A stretch of DNA of 64,000 nt, taken from contig JAOPHQ010001774.1 in NCBI GenBank assembly GCA_030340625.1, positions 1 through 64,000 of the forward strand. Direction: 5' to 3'. A program made the position numbers and the translations under genes. Under the pieces are notes generated by a model, which saw only the letters and a list, made by a program, of their open reading frames with translations, was not told the origin of the DNA and did not search any database. Source of the DNA: Merluccius polli (taxonomy: Eukaryota > Chordata > Actinopteri > Gadiformes > Merlucciidae). Positions 43,961-56,598 of the stretch are shown in pieces; position 1 is the stretch's first letter, and every line of letters starts with the position of its first letter.

Positions 43961-46900
43961 AAAAAATCCTATTCAGTCACGGTTCTAATCGTTCTGGCGG
44001 TGTAGCCATATGTTTCAATAGATGCCCTGGGAAGGTAATCACCTTTAAAGCTGATGAGTTCGGTCATTGGCTCGCTGTTGTGTTAGATGTTGAAGGGATT
44101 TTTGTTATTATGATAAATATTTATGGTTTTAATAACAGTAATCAAAACAAATTATCAGAAGTGACAGAAATTATTATTGAATATGAACAATTGTATCATA
44201 CTGAGCTTATTTTGATCGGTGGGGATCTAAATTTGACACCACATGAATGGCAAGATAGATGTCCTTCTAAATATAGTACTAACCAGTGGAACCCTATTTT
44301 ATTTGATTTTTTGAACTCCAACAGCTTAACAGATATTTGGAGGGACAGAAATCCAGATGTCAGTCAATTTTCATGGATGAAACCAAATGGTAACTGTAAA
44401 TCTAGGATAGATTTGTGGTTGGCAACTCCTGAAATTACAAAATATGTTTCAAGTGTGTCTATTCGTAGTGCCCCTCTAACAGATCACTGTGTTATACATC
44501 TCACATTAAACCCAGAAAATAGGACTAAATATAAAAAAGATTACTGGAAGTTTAATGCAGAACTTTTAAAAGATGAGGACTTTATTAGAGTTGTTAGAAA
44601 CTTAAAAGGAAAAATAAAAAATGACACAAATATACAGAGTTGTAGTGGCAGATGGGAGTATTTTAAATTTAAGGTAAGAGAGTTCTCGATACAATATAGT
44701 AAAACCAAAAATAAACAAAAACAATATGAGGTTCAATTGGTGCAGGACATAAGTGATTGTTGTAACAAGACTGTAATATCCGATGCTGATAAAAGTAACT
44801 TCATAAGCCTACAGAACAAGTTAGATAATCTATATATCAAAAAAGCCCAAGGTGCTTATGTTAGATCTCGGGCTAAATGGGTAGAGGAAGGGGAGAAAAA
44901 TACTTCTTATTTCTGTGGATTAGAGAAAAGGAGACAGGAGAGAAAGATAATAAACACACTAATGGTCAATGATATTGAATGTACAGATCAAAGAAAGATA
45001 TCTGAAGAAATTTATAAATTCTACTCCAAAATTTATTCCTCAGAATATTCTATTCCTCAGAATATTCTACCCGTGACTCAGATATTTTTCTAGAAAGTAA
45101 TAAGTCACATATCCCCCAGATAGATTTAGCTTTTAAAGAAATGTGTGAGTCCGAGATCAGAATGTCAGAATTAGATGAAGCAGTCAAGAGAATAGCAGTA
45201 GGAAAGGCACCAGGTCAAGACGGTTTGACATCCAATTTCTATACATTTTTTGGGAGGAAATAAAAAGCTTTTTATTTTATGCTATAAATGACATTTTGAG
45301 AAATAGGACACTTGCACCTACGATGAAACAGGGACTTATAACTCATCCCCAAACCAGGTAAAGATAAGAGATACATTGACAATCTTCGCCCTATCACTTT
45401 ATTGAATACTGACTATAAATTGTTTACACATGTGATTGCTGAGAGATTAAAGGATGGTTTGACACATATTATATCTGACACCCAATCTGGTTTTTTCAGG
45501 GATAGATCCATACATAACAATATAAGATTGGTATTAGATTTGTTGGACTACAGGCATTTAATTGAAGATGATGGTGTAATTCTTTTTTTGGACTTTTACA
45601 AAGCTTTTGATTCAGTCGAACATTCTTTTATTATAAAAACACTGGAGTACTTTGGTTTTGGAGAAAAATTCATTAATATAGTCAATCTACTATATAAAGA
45701 CATTAATAGTTCAGTTTCCCTACCATTTGGAACAACAGGGCGTTTTGACATAAAAAGAGGTTGTCCAACCTCGCCTTTATTGTTTATCCTTGTTGTTGAG
45801 TTATTGGCAATTCATGTAAAAAATTGTCAAAATGTCCAACCATTAAATGTAATGGGAAATTCATTGGTTATAAGTCAACTGGCAGATGACACCACTTTAT
45901 TTTTAAAAAATACGGCACAAATTCCAACAGTATTAAAAGAAATATCCTTATTTTCCAAAGCATTTGGCTTGAAATTAAATATGAAGAAATGTGAAATGTT
46001 AAGTATCCATGATCATCCTTTAAGTACTGTATATAATATCCCATTTAAAAGTGAAGTCAAATATTTAGGTATTATAGTCACAAAAGATAAAAAAGTAAGA
46101 GAGACATCGAATATAGAAAGTAATATTAAAAACAATAAAACTATTCTCAACAGTTGGCTTCAGAGAGACTTATCCATTTTTGGACGCATTCTACTCACTA
46201 AAATGCAAAGTTTATCTAGACTAATTTACCCAGCATATTCTTTAGATATACCCGACAAACTAATCAAGAGAATTAATCAAGATAACTTCAATTTTATATG
46301 GAAAAATAAGTATCATTATATAAGAAAAAGCGATAGTTAAATCTGCTGAAGATGGTGGTCTAAATGACTTTGACTTCGTCATTGACTTTGATGAATGGTA
46401 CCATCAAATTAAAATGGTTACAAAATGTTATTAGAAAAGGTCATAGTTTTTGGTTTGATTTCCCATCTAAGATCTTCAGTAATTTTGGTAACATTGATTT
46501 CTTATTAAGATGCGATTATGATATTTCCAAATTACCAGTCAAGTTGTCAGCATTTCATCGGCAGGTTCTCCTTTACTGGAAACTCATATACAAACATAAT
46601 TTTACTCCACACACTGTCCCAATATGGAATAACAGATGTATTCTAATTAGGAGAAAATCTTTCTTTTATAAGGAATGGATGGAGAAAGGGATTTGGTCAA
46701 TTTGTCATTTGTTGGATAATAGTGAAAATATCTTAACATATAATTCTTTCATTGTGAAATATAATTTGGTTTGTACTGAAAAGCAATACAAAGCGGTAAT
46801 TAAGGCAATACCACAAGCTATGATCGTTTTAACCAAAGGCATGCTAACCTACTCTGTGACCATTCCACAAGAGTCTTCGTTATTTATAGAGGGAGATCAT

Positions 46901-47137
46901 TTTCCAGATAAAAAATGTAACAACAAATGTATAAGAACTGTCCTTAACTCAATCTGCTTCCCTTCACCACTTAAAAGAAAACATATATTCCAGAAATTTG
47001 CAAAAAAGGACATAAAGATAAGAACCAGTTACCTCTCTTTTCCAGTTCCTCCCAAAGTGAAAGAAGTCCACTTTAAAATGTTGTATGAGATGTATCCATG
47101 TAATGACTTCTTAATCAAAGATTTAATCTTGATTTGA

Positions 47138-47658
47138 TGTAGAACAGGACAAACAGGGGCAGCTATAGCAGAGCATTGTACATTACGGCGGGGCCTGACC
47201 ACATAATGATGCAGTGGCCTATAATAATAACAATAATAATAATAATAATAATAACAATAATAATGATGATAACATTAATAATAATAATAATAGTGATCAT
47301 ATTAATAATAGTTACAATACTATTATTATTATTAATAATAATAATACCGATAACAGCAATAATAATAATAACTTTAGATTTTAAATATAGTAGTGTATAA
47401 ATACATCACTTTATAAATATAATAATATAACACATCAATAACACATTAACACACGCACATAGGCTTACTACATCTACACCCGCGCACTCACGCATGAACT
47501 TACACATCGCCGATGGACTTGTTTCATCATGCTGTGTTTTCATGATCACATAACACTAAAACTTTCCTAACTATTTATCATATAGCCTACAGTATATGTC
47601 TATGTAAAGTAAATGCATATAATATGTCAAATTATGCTGTGCTACTGGCAACTGTTTG
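47138..47658 (-). repeat. ATT-rich repeat, copy R9 (inverted)
   Basis: Matches 243-770, and starts right after the truncated LINE, as in X1. It is interrupted by the hAT relic at 47659 and resumes briefly at 50024-50070. Confidence 0.75.
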
Positions 47659-50023
47659 CAGTGTTGTTTCTACATGTAAAAAACAGGTGGGGCTAGGCTA
47701 ATTTATTTTTTATTTTTTAAATGACGTACCAGCGTCCGTGACGTCACCCGTTTGTTTTCACAGTCGTGGTGATCTTTGTAGAGGTTGACTCCGCCTGCTC
47801 CCGGCTATCCTGCACAACACAGGACTGTATGTAAAAATCTAGTTCAACATCTGACCTGTGGAAGGCAGTAATACGCTAAACAGCGTCTAAACCTATCAGT
47901 AAACCAAGCTAATGTGGAGGGGGTATTAGAATATATTCAAACAAATTACGGGCCTTTTAAATTTGTTTGAAATTCATTTTTTGAAAAAGTTACAGCCCGA
48001 ATATATTACAAATAAAATTGGTAATTTTCATAAAAAAGCAAAAGTATTTCAAAATAGAGATTGAGCTTTCTTCATTGGTCTAACATACATGTCAGTGTCC
48101 CACCATGCTGTTTGTAGCCCTGGCTTGGTGTGTCCCATTCTCTATTCAGCCCTCAGCTCCACCCACAAGGAACTGTGGAAAGATAACCAGGACAGCAGGC
48201 AGGTACTGGGGCTCAACCATTACAAATAAAATATACTTTAACACTATTCAGTATGCTGGGCTTTAGGTTTTTGAACTAAGCGACTTATCCATGTATCATA
48301 TATATTTAATTAATAAAGTACATTAGTGCAGCTTTTAATCTTTTATTTCTGACATCAAAACATTGCAATGATGAAAGTATAGTTTTTAAAAGGTTTTTAA
48401 ACTTTAAACTAAGCTTCCACAAACCTAAAATGACACGAGTGCAAACAGCTGTAAGAGCTTAGCCTGGCAAGCCAGACCCACATCAGAAAGATGTAAGGTC
48501 TGGCGCAGCTCCATTGGTAGTGTGGGCGGGATAAACGGTTGTCTTTCAAGTTCCCTCTGCACAATAGGATAGCGCTACAACCAATCAGAGCAACGAAGAA
48601 GGTGACTTAGTCAGAGCGACGGCTCTGACTACGTAATTAATCAAAACTCCTAATACATCTTTCTTTTCGAGGAAAGACTTCAGTGCCGTTCTTTGTTCTT
48701 TTCTCAAATAAAATGTTAACTTCAAGTCTCGAAGAGTCGCGGCCAAAGCCGAGTGGAGAGACAGCCGTTCGCCAGCAGCAGCAGCCATTGTTTACCTCTA
48801 ACACGGAACCGTCGCAACTCTGTCGTCATGGTAGCCCGGCTTTCGACTCCGCCCCTCACGCTGTGATTGGTCTGACATACTTTGTGTTTCCAGCACCAAA
48901 AAGCCGACGGAGCCGTGCTAGACTAGCCTGGCTCCGCCCGCCTACGTACTTCCGCTCAATTTTCATTTCACTTCAGTACTAAGGTCTGGCTAGCCTAGCC
49001 CTAACTAGACCTTGGTACTCATTACATTCATACTAAAGGTCTAGCAGTGCTGTAGAGACAAACGATGTCTCACTGGAAGGCGGGTGCTGTTGAAGTTTAA
49101 AACCTATTGGCTCTGCCCAGTGCCACTCTGGATCTGCCTTAACCAATCGCTAACGTTTGGTCGTGACGTATTTCATGCGCCAGAAACCACGTTGCGCGCA
49201 GTATACAAACGGCAGATGCAGTGAGCATTAGCATTAGCCTGGTTCCGCCCGCCTCCGTACTTCCGCTCAATAACTGAAATTCGCGCACGACCTCTACGTC
49301 ACTGTTCTCAGGCCGCGCCTCCTGTTCGCTGATTGGAAGGCACATTTGAGGGAAAAGACATCGTTCTAACATACAGCACCGCCAGACCTTAGTACTGAAG
49401 TGAAATGAAAATTGAGCGGAAGTACGTAGGCGGGCGGAGCCAGGCTTAGGTCTGGCAGTGCTGTATGTTAGAACGATTTCTTTTCCCTCAAATGTGCCTT
49501 CCAATCAGCGAACAGGAGGCGCGGCCTGAGAACAGTGACGTATAGGTCATGCGCGAATTTCAGTTATTGAGCGGAAGTACGGAGGCGGGCGGAACCAGGC
49601 TAATGCTCACTGCATCTGCCGTTTGTATACTGCGCGCAACGTGGTTTCTGGCGCATGAAATACGTCACGACCAAACGTTAGCGATTGGTTAAGGCAGATC
49701 CAGAGTGGCACTCGGCAGAGCCAATAGGTTTTAAACTTCAACAGCACCCGCCTTCAAGTGAGACATCGTTTGTCTCTACAGCACTGCTAGACCTTTAGTA
49801 TGAATGAAATAAGTACGAAGGTCTAGTTAGGACTAGGCTAAGGGTCGACTAAAAATGAACTAAAAGCGCCAAACTTATTATTTTACAGTACTTTCTGGGG
49901 AGATTTTAAAAAAACAAATATATATATATTTAAAAAAAAGTATATAATTTTTTTCTTTTTTTTTTTTCTTGTGAGAGTAGGTGGGGCCGATCCCCACTTG
50001 CCCCTAATGACCAGTCGCCACTG
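47659..50023. mobile_element. hAT relic, copy B, internally replaced by a fold-back element
   Basis: Left end CAGTGTTGTTTCTAC at 47659 after ACTGTTTG. Right end GTCGCCACTG at 50023, followed by ACTGTATTA, a partly deleted target duplication. The transposase part seen at 13.5-14.1 kb is missing; the fold-back element 48459-49840 sits there instead. Confidence 0.7.
48459..49840. mobile_element. Fold-back element, nearly complete copy B
   Basis: Two inverted arms of roughly 400 bp meet near 49415-49450. For example, GTCTAGCAGTGCTGTAGAGA at about 49039 is answered by TCTCTACAGCACTGCTAGAC at about 49775, and GATTGGTTAAGGCAGATCC by its complement. The outer left part (48585-48788, minus) carries the same RecQ-helicase-like 67-residue frame as 1699-1902, without Walker A. 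Class not assigned. Confidence 0.65.
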
Positions 50024-50564
50024 ACTGTATTATATGTATAAACAACTGTCTTCTATTAATTTAGACATCAGGGGCCGTATTCACAAAGGATCTTAGCGCT
50101 AAAAGTAGCTCCTAACTGGCGAATTTAGGAGAAACTCCTAAAAATAATGGGCGTGTCAGTCTTAAATTTAGGACTCCTAATTTTTTTCACTAAGAGCAAT
50201 TCACAAAGTATTTTAGGCCTAAAAGTAACACCTAAGTCTAGGAGAGCCTAAAAGTCCTCGAGAGGACTCCTAACTCACTAAGACCTATTCACAAAGAATC
50301 GGAAAATGACTGCGAGACGAAATGTTTTGGAGACAATGGAAGACTGTGAATTGATCAAGAGATATAGGCTAAATCGTGAGGGTATAAAACTTGTTGTGGA
50401 ATTAGTGCGGGATGCAATAACATCCCCGACTAACAGGAATAACTCGATTAGGAAATAAAATGTTTGGCAACACTACGATATTTAGCAACAGGGAAAATGC
50501 AACTTTGCAATGCCGACGATTTAGGAATATCGCAACCATCAACGCGCTCTGTAGACCACATATC

Positions 50565-50664
50565 AATTCAATTAAATTCAAACTTTATTAAGGACACATC
50601 TCATGAAAGGTCCATAACACCAACACAACACAATAATAATAAAATAATAAAAATAGAATAAAAA

Positions 50665-50710
<46 letters not shown>

Positions 50711-50840
50711 GTAAATATACACACACACACAATTCCACAATGATCATATATTTACATACAGGTAGAAGAGCTGACAGAGCTCAGTTCAAAGTTGGTTAAG
50801 GCTGAAATAATACCATTAATATCATCCAACAGTTTATTCG
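50565..50840 (-). repeat. LINE 3'-tail insertion with short (AC)n(AT)n
   Basis: Same insertion as at 2633-2938. Its microsatellite (50667-50732) is shorter and has only about five AT units, against about 22 in the other copy. Confidence 0.55.
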
Positions 50841-50939
50841 GTTTCCTTTGGACAATCAACAACTACACATGATCAAAGCCAACTTCATGGCAATTGCAGG
50901 TATGGCCGGTGTGGTCGGTGCTGTTCATAGACATATATA

Positions 50940-52958
50940 CAGTGAAGAAAATAAGTATTTGAACACCCTGCTATTTTGCAAGTTCTCCCACTTAGAAATC
51001 ATGGAGGGGTCTGAAATTTTCATGGTAGGTGCATGTCCACTGTGTGAGAGATAATCTAAAAAGAAAAATCCAGAAATCACAATCTATGATTTTTTAACAA
51101 TTTATTTGTGTGATACAGCTGAAAATAAGTATTTGAACACCAACGTTAATATTTGGTAGAGTAGCCTTTGTTTGCAATTACAGAGGTCAAACGTTTCCTG
51201 TAGTTCTTCACCAGGTTTGCACAGACTGCAGGAGGGATTTTGGCCCACTCCTCCACACAGATCTTCTCTAGATCAGTCAGGTTTCTGGGCTGTCGCTGAG
51301 AAGTTTCAGCTCCCTCCAAAGATTTTCAATTGGATTTAGGTCTGGAGACTGGCTAGGCCACTACAGAACCTTGGTATGCTTCTTACGAAGCCACTCCTTG
51401 GTTTTCCTGGCTGTGTGCTTTGGGTCATTGTCATGTTGGAAGATCCAGCCACGACTTTTTCATGGTAGGTGCATGTCCACTGTGTGAGAGATAATCTAAA
51501 AAGAAAAATCCAGAAATCACAATCTATGATTTTTTAACAATTTATTCGTGTGATACAGCTGAAAATAAGTATTTGAACACCTGTCTATCAGCTAGAATTT
51601 TGACCCTCAAAGACCTGTTAGTCCGCCTTTAAAAGTCCTCCTCCACTCCACTGTATTATCCTGAATCAGATGCACCTGTGTGAGGTCGTTAGCTGCATAA
51701 AGACACCTGTCCACCCCATACAATCAGTAAGACCCAAACATTCAGCATGGCTAAGAGCAAAGAGCTGTCCAAGGACACCAGAGACAAAATTGTACAACTC
51801 CACAAGGCTGGAAAGGGCTACGGAGAAATTGCCAAGCAGCTTGGTGAAAAAAGGTCCACTGTTGGAGCAATCATCAGAAAATGGAAGAAGCTAAACATGA
51901 CGGTCAATCTCAATCGGAGTGGAGCCCCATGCAAGATATCACCTCGTGGGGTCTCAATGATGCTAAGAAAGGTGAGGAATCAGCCCAGAACTACACGGCA
52001 GGACTTGGTCAATGACCTGAAAAGAGCTGGGACCACCGTTTCCATGGTCACTGTTGGTAATACACTAAGACGTCATGGTTTGAAATCATGCATGGCACGG
52101 AAGGTTCCCCTGCTTAAACCAGCACATGTTAACGCCCGTCTTAAATTTGCCAATGACCATTTGGATGATCCAGAGGAGTCATGGGAGAAAGTTTTGTGGT
52201 CAGATGAGACCAAAATGGACCTTTTTGGTCATAATTCCACTAAGCGTGTTTGGAGGAAGAAGAATGATGCGTACCATCCCAAGAACACCATCCCTACTGT
52301 GAAGCATGGGGGTGGTAGCATCATGCTTTGGGGGTATTTTTCTGCTCATGGGACAGGACGACTGTACTGTATTAAGGAGAGGATGACTGCAGCCATGTAT
52401 TGTGAGATTTTGGGGAACAACCTCTTTCCCTCAGTCAGATCATTGAAGATGAGTCGTGGCTGGATCTTCCAACATGACAATGACCCAAAGCACACAGCCA
52501 GGAAAACCAAGGAGTGGCTTCGTAAGAAGCATACCAAGGTTCTGGAGTGGCCTAGCCAGTCTCCAGACCTAAATCCAATTGAAAATCTTTGGAGGGAGCT
52601 GAAACTTCTCAGCGACAGCCCAGAAACCTGACTGATCTAGAGAAGATCTGTGTGGAGGAGTGGGCCAAAATCCCTCCTGCAGTCTGTGCAAACCTGGTGA
52701 AGAACTACAGGAAACGTTTGACCTCTGTAATTGCAAACAAAGGCTACTCTACCAAATATTAACGTTGGTGTTCAAATACTTATTTTCAGCTGTATCACAC
52801 GAATAAATTGTTTAAAAAAATCATAGATTGTGATTTCTGGATTTTTCTTTTTAGATTATCTCTCACACAGTGGACATGCACCTACCATGAAAATTTCAGA
52901 CCCCTCCATGATTTCTAAGTGGGAGAACTTGCAAAATAGCAGGGTGTTCAAATACTTA
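50940..52958 (+). mobile_element. Tc1-like transposon with rearranged left end and truncated right end
   Basis: The left terminus CAGTGAAGAAAATAAGTATT is preceded by TA. The right end stops at CAAATACTTA, lacking the last 12 bases of the inverse terminus. Instead of a plain left arm, 51120-51460 is the inverse of the transposase 3' end (about 52455-52800), followed by a direct repeat of part of the terminal arm (51463-51585). The inverted copy carries the same short deletion as the transposase. See the findings for the empty-site comparison. Confidence 0.85.
51747..52762 (+). pseudogene. Tc1-family transposase, frameshifted near the C-terminus
   Basis: Cuts and pastes at TA in the intact family. 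The frame opens MAKSKELSKDTRDKIV with a paired-type helix-turn-helix (HKAGKGYGEIAKQLG). The DDE motifs are WSDETKMDLF (about residue 152), QHDNDPKHTA (about 244) and PDLNPIENLW (about 279), consistent with DD34E. After LWRELKL a small deletion, about 8 nt against the usual sequence as I remember it, shifts the frame. The conserved tail (QRQPRNLTDLEKICVEEWAK ... STKY, TAA at 52760-52762) continues in another frame. The catalytic core is intact and the C-terminus altered. Confidence 0.9.
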
Positions 52959-54457
52959 CATAGACGCCTCATGACGTGATGGAACGTAACCCAGCGTCGC
53001 CGCCATATTGGTAGGGAGTCCTCACTCTAGTCTAGCATAGGAGTCAACGGGAGAGCAAGCTATGCCAGTATGTTGTGCAGCTTACGGCGCAGTATTGACA
53101 CCAGATCGCGTAGGATTACCTTTCACAAGTAAGATTGAACAATAATTCTTATTATTTAAAAAAAAAAAAAAAAAAATTCGTCCTGTATCAAAAATAAATC
53201 TCTGCCATTTGTAACAAACCAAACCGTGTGAAAATCCGGTAAAAATTCGGGGAGTTATGCTTATTATTGTAGTTGGGGATACGCCTTCCTCCATAGAAAT
53301 GAATGCACTGGGGACGCACTGGGTCCCCTGCCAAGATGGCGGCCGCGCTGCTACGTCAGCTCTAACGGGCAGCGTCAGTCTATGAGGCGTCTATGTATAT
53401 ATGTCTATGGGTGCTGTTGACGGGACGCACATATAAATAATTGCGCCATCAAAAGATGAGGACGTGTTCGTCAATAGAAAGAAAGTACATTCCATCAACA
53501 CGCAGATTGCTTTTGATGCAACTTTTAACATTCTTGATGTTGTTGCAAAGTGGCCTGCAGGGTCTACCCGTGATCCGCGTATTTTAATGGGGAGCGGTCT
53601 GAGGCGTGAGGCACCGTGTACCAGTTGGGTGTCTTGCTGGGTGACAGTGGCTGTCCCTGCAAGACGTCTTGACACCCTATCTCAATCCACAACTGGGAGC
53701 ACAGTTAAAGTATAACATGCAAGTGATTACGCAGATTACGATTAGTCCTATGCGTAAAAAACATCGTATTAGCTCTTTGTCGCCTTTTATTTGTTGAATC
53801 CATATTTATTACTGTTTGCTGTGTTCTTCCATATATGTTAGGGCACACAAAAATACACGAAATCTTGTGGAGAGAGGATGTGATCACAGTGATCACTGTA
53901 TGCGCCATTCTCCACAACCGGTATGGGCTTTTATTAAAAGTGTTGAATAGTGGAGATATGCTCATTGGATAATAGTTTGCAGTGTGCTTTTAATTGCCTC
54001 CTTGAATTAATGCAATTTACGTATTTTTATTGTTTTTATTGTTTATCTCTCTCTTTAACGTGCATATAGGCTACAACGTCATTATCGTGGTCTGCACAAA
54101 CTTGTCATCATGCGTGTATTCTGCTAACTGCACTGTCCATAACTATTTGATAGGGATGTCTAGCCGAGGCTACTTCCTTGTTCTTCGGTGATTTAGTGGG
54201 CTCGTTTCCACAGAGACCGCCCTGCTCTGAACAACCAATCACCGTACTGACCGCTTCCAAACTCGTGCACGAGAATCGACGTAATCCATAGCAACGGCGC
54301 GTCACTCTTAGCTCACTCTTAGTGATTTATCCTTAGTATGAGTAGGTCTCAGCGGCTTTGTGAATAACTTTTAAGAAAAAACTCCTACGTAAAATGTTTT
54401 AGCGCGAGTTAGGAGCACTCCTAGCGGTAAGATAAAATGCTTTGTGAATACGGCCCC

Positions 54458-55274
54458 AGATGTCTAAATTAATAAAAGACAGTTGTTTATACATTAAGCA
54501 GCAGAGCGTACTTTTTTGCAAAGCCATCCTCTGTAGGCTAATATAAAAAAATATAATACAAACAGTTGCCAGTAGCACAGCATAATCTGACATATTATAT
54601 GCATTTACTATACACACATACTGTAGGCTAAATGATAAATAGTTAGGAAAGTTAGGTGTGTTATGTGATCACTTGGAAAACACAGCATGATGAAACAAGC
54701 CCATCGGCGATGTGTAAGTGTGTGCATGAGTGCGCGTGTGTAGATGTAGTAAGCCTATGTGCGTCCGTTAATGTGTTATTGATGTTATAGGCCTATTATT
54801 AGATTTATAAAGTGATGTATTTATACATTACTATATTTAAAATCCAAAGTTATTATTATTATTGCTGTTATTATTATTATTGTTATTACTAATAATAATA
54901 AGAGTATTATAACTATTATGAATATGATCACTATTATTATTATTATATTGTTATTATTCTTAATATTATCATCATTATCATTATTATTATTATAGGCCAC
55001 TGCATCATTATGTGGTCAGGCCCCGCCGTAATGTACAATGCTCTGCTATAGCTGCCCCTGTTTGTCCTGTTCTACAACATTGTTCCATACGCAAAATCAA
55101 TAAATAAAATCTAAATACAGAGTTGCCCAGCAGTACTAACGGTGACTAAATGGTAGTAGACGCAGTAGACGTCAGAAAGTCCGTTTTTTAATTCATGTGA
55201 CTCAAGTCATATTTCTATACAGGCGCGTAAGGGCGGCTTGTAAGGGTTTCCCTGAGGCAGAGCTATAGAGTAAA
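54458..55274 (+). repeat. ATT-rich repeat, copy R10
   Basis: Nearly identical to 4538-5355. No gene. Confidence 0.75.
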
Positions 55275-55577
55275 CACATGCACAGAAGTCGATATGGCAA
55301 ACAATCCCTCCAAACAAGGCTGCCCTAGAAGAGCATGTCAAGAGAGCAGTATACCAAGGAGGTCACGTGTGGGGTTAAGTGGTGTCAACACCAGAACTAC
55401 CGTCACCGTGCAAATGGGGCTGGTCAAAGACATCTGAGGGGGACTATGAACCCTTCTTGACATGCCTACCAGATGCAGACCAGTCCAGTTATGAAGGGTT
55501 GTGTTGGGCAGTGCAAGTGCAAAAAAGCTCAGTTACAGTGCACAGCCCTCTGTTTCTGTGAAGGTGAGTGTGAATAG
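55275..55577 (+). pseudogene. C-terminal remnant of FEN1/XPG-like multicopy gene
   Basis: Paralogue of 5356-5662 with a further 6-bp loss near 55380. TPELPSPCKWGWSKTSEGDY is readable from 55391; the cysteine-rich end is in another frame, with the stop at 55575-55577. Confidence 0.7.
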
Positions 55578-55685
55578 TCTTCCCTGTGATAGACCCTTGA
55601 TTTGGCCTCACTTAATTGCAACCGCAGGTCGCAGGTAACTGTGAAACTGGGGGAACTTCGTCAGTGGGTCACACCGCCTAATTAG

Positions 55686-55778
55686 GACATCACTGACATC
55701 ATACTGACATCACACATCACTGACATCACACATTCCTGTGATTCCTGACATCACATATCTCCATGGGCATAAAAGGGA
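55686..55778 (+). promoter_or_regulatory. Putative promoter of unit 7
   Basis: TGACATCA-type words (four or more), then ATCTCCATGGGCATAAAAGGG. It lacks the ATATAT before GGGC found in unit 1. Confidence 0.5.
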
Positions 55779-56024
55779 CAATGACTGACAGATTTTAAAA
55801 AAACATTTAAAAAGCATAAGGTGTCATGTGATGACACCAGGAAGTGGAACTGAAAGCGGATTCATCAGCAATAACAACAATTTGAAAAAAGGGGAAGTAG
55901 CTCAACCCGACTACCTCTTCACCACCACAGTCCTGGTCATTCACTCGGACTGGTCTCCCCAGCCAGACACATCCCCCCCCCCCCCCCCCCCCCCCGGTCC
56001 GGTCCGGTCCGGTCTGGTCTGAGG

Positions 56025-56562
56025 ATGGCTCCTTCCCTCCCGGTCCTCCTCACCCTCCCGGGCCTCCTCACCCTCTGGGGCCTCCTCACCCTCTGGGGAC
56101 TTCCAGGTCAGTGGCGTCCCTCCGGTCTGGTCTTTCACTATGGGGTTAGAGGTGATGATCATCACTATGGAGCCCAGACTGTTATATTAGTAATATTTGC
56201 ATGTTTTATTTCCAGGAACTCACTGCATCACCACGGTGTCCACGGTGTCCAATGTGTCCGTGACGGTGGGGACCACGGTCTCCATCCCATGTCTCTACGC
56301 GGCAAAATACAGGAGCCATGTGAAGTACCTGTGTAAAGGAAAGTATTGGAATTCATGTACTTATGAAATTAAAACCAACTCCCAGAGTCGTAATTCAGTT
56401 TACACCATCTCTGATGACCCTGCAAGAGACATCTTCACCGTCACCGTCAGGAGCCCAGAGGTGGGAACCTCACACTACTGGTGCACCGTGGAGATCGATA
56501 ATGGGGCTGATGAGGGAGAAAAATTCCAACTAGTTTCAAAAGGTTTGTTTGTTTTATACATT

Positions 56563-56598
<36 letters not shown>

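Larger units (their letters stand above)
41955..47137 (+). pseudogene. Tx1/L1-like LINE, ORF2 in broken frames, with two DNA-transposon insertions
   Basis: ORF2 begins MVKTSLSFISLNTRG at about 41973 and is split by a hAT element (42024-43224). It resumes with KRKAVFLFCKGQKAH and QETHACNDD (43.2-43.36 kb), is split again by a MITE (43362-43960), then continues. The endonuclease (44080-45093) has LILIGGDLNLTP, SRIDLWLA and the terminal LTDH. Reverse transcriptase (45402-46340) has LDFYKAFDS, RGCPTSPLL and LADD. The C-terminal part spans 46364-47137. Frameshifts lie near 45090 and 46340, with stops between 45093 and 45400. It ends abruptly at the DLILI codons without its zinc-finger tail. It is dead, but the catalytic motifs are preserved, so it is fairly young. 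Confidence 0.85.
50926..53409. mobile_element. MITE-1 copy split by a Tc1 element
   Basis: Target duplication GGTGCTGTT at 50917-50925 and 53410-53418, the same site as at 3022-3502. The MITE left tip (CATAGACATATATA, 50926-50939) and the body (52959-53409) are separated by the Tc1 insertion 50940-52958. Confidence 0.8.
50071..54457 (+). pseudogene. Harbinger/PIF transposon with nested insertions; transposase broken
   Basis: Termini GGGGCCGTATTCACAAAG (50071) and CTTTGTGAATACGGCCCC (54440-54457). The transposase N-terminus is at about 50306: MTARRNVLETMEDCELIKRY, then RLNREGIKLVVELVRDAITSPTNR, then LRYLATGKMQLCNADDLGISQPS after a frameshift. It is interrupted by a LINE tail, then MIKANFMAIAGMAG. 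It is interrupted again by MITE-1 with a Tc1 element, then GAVDGTHI, stop, IIAPSKDEDVFVNRKKVHS and WPAGSTRDPRIL (53410-53600), a HARBI1-type nuclease core. The TAA after GTHI and the frameshift make it dead. Confidence 0.8.
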
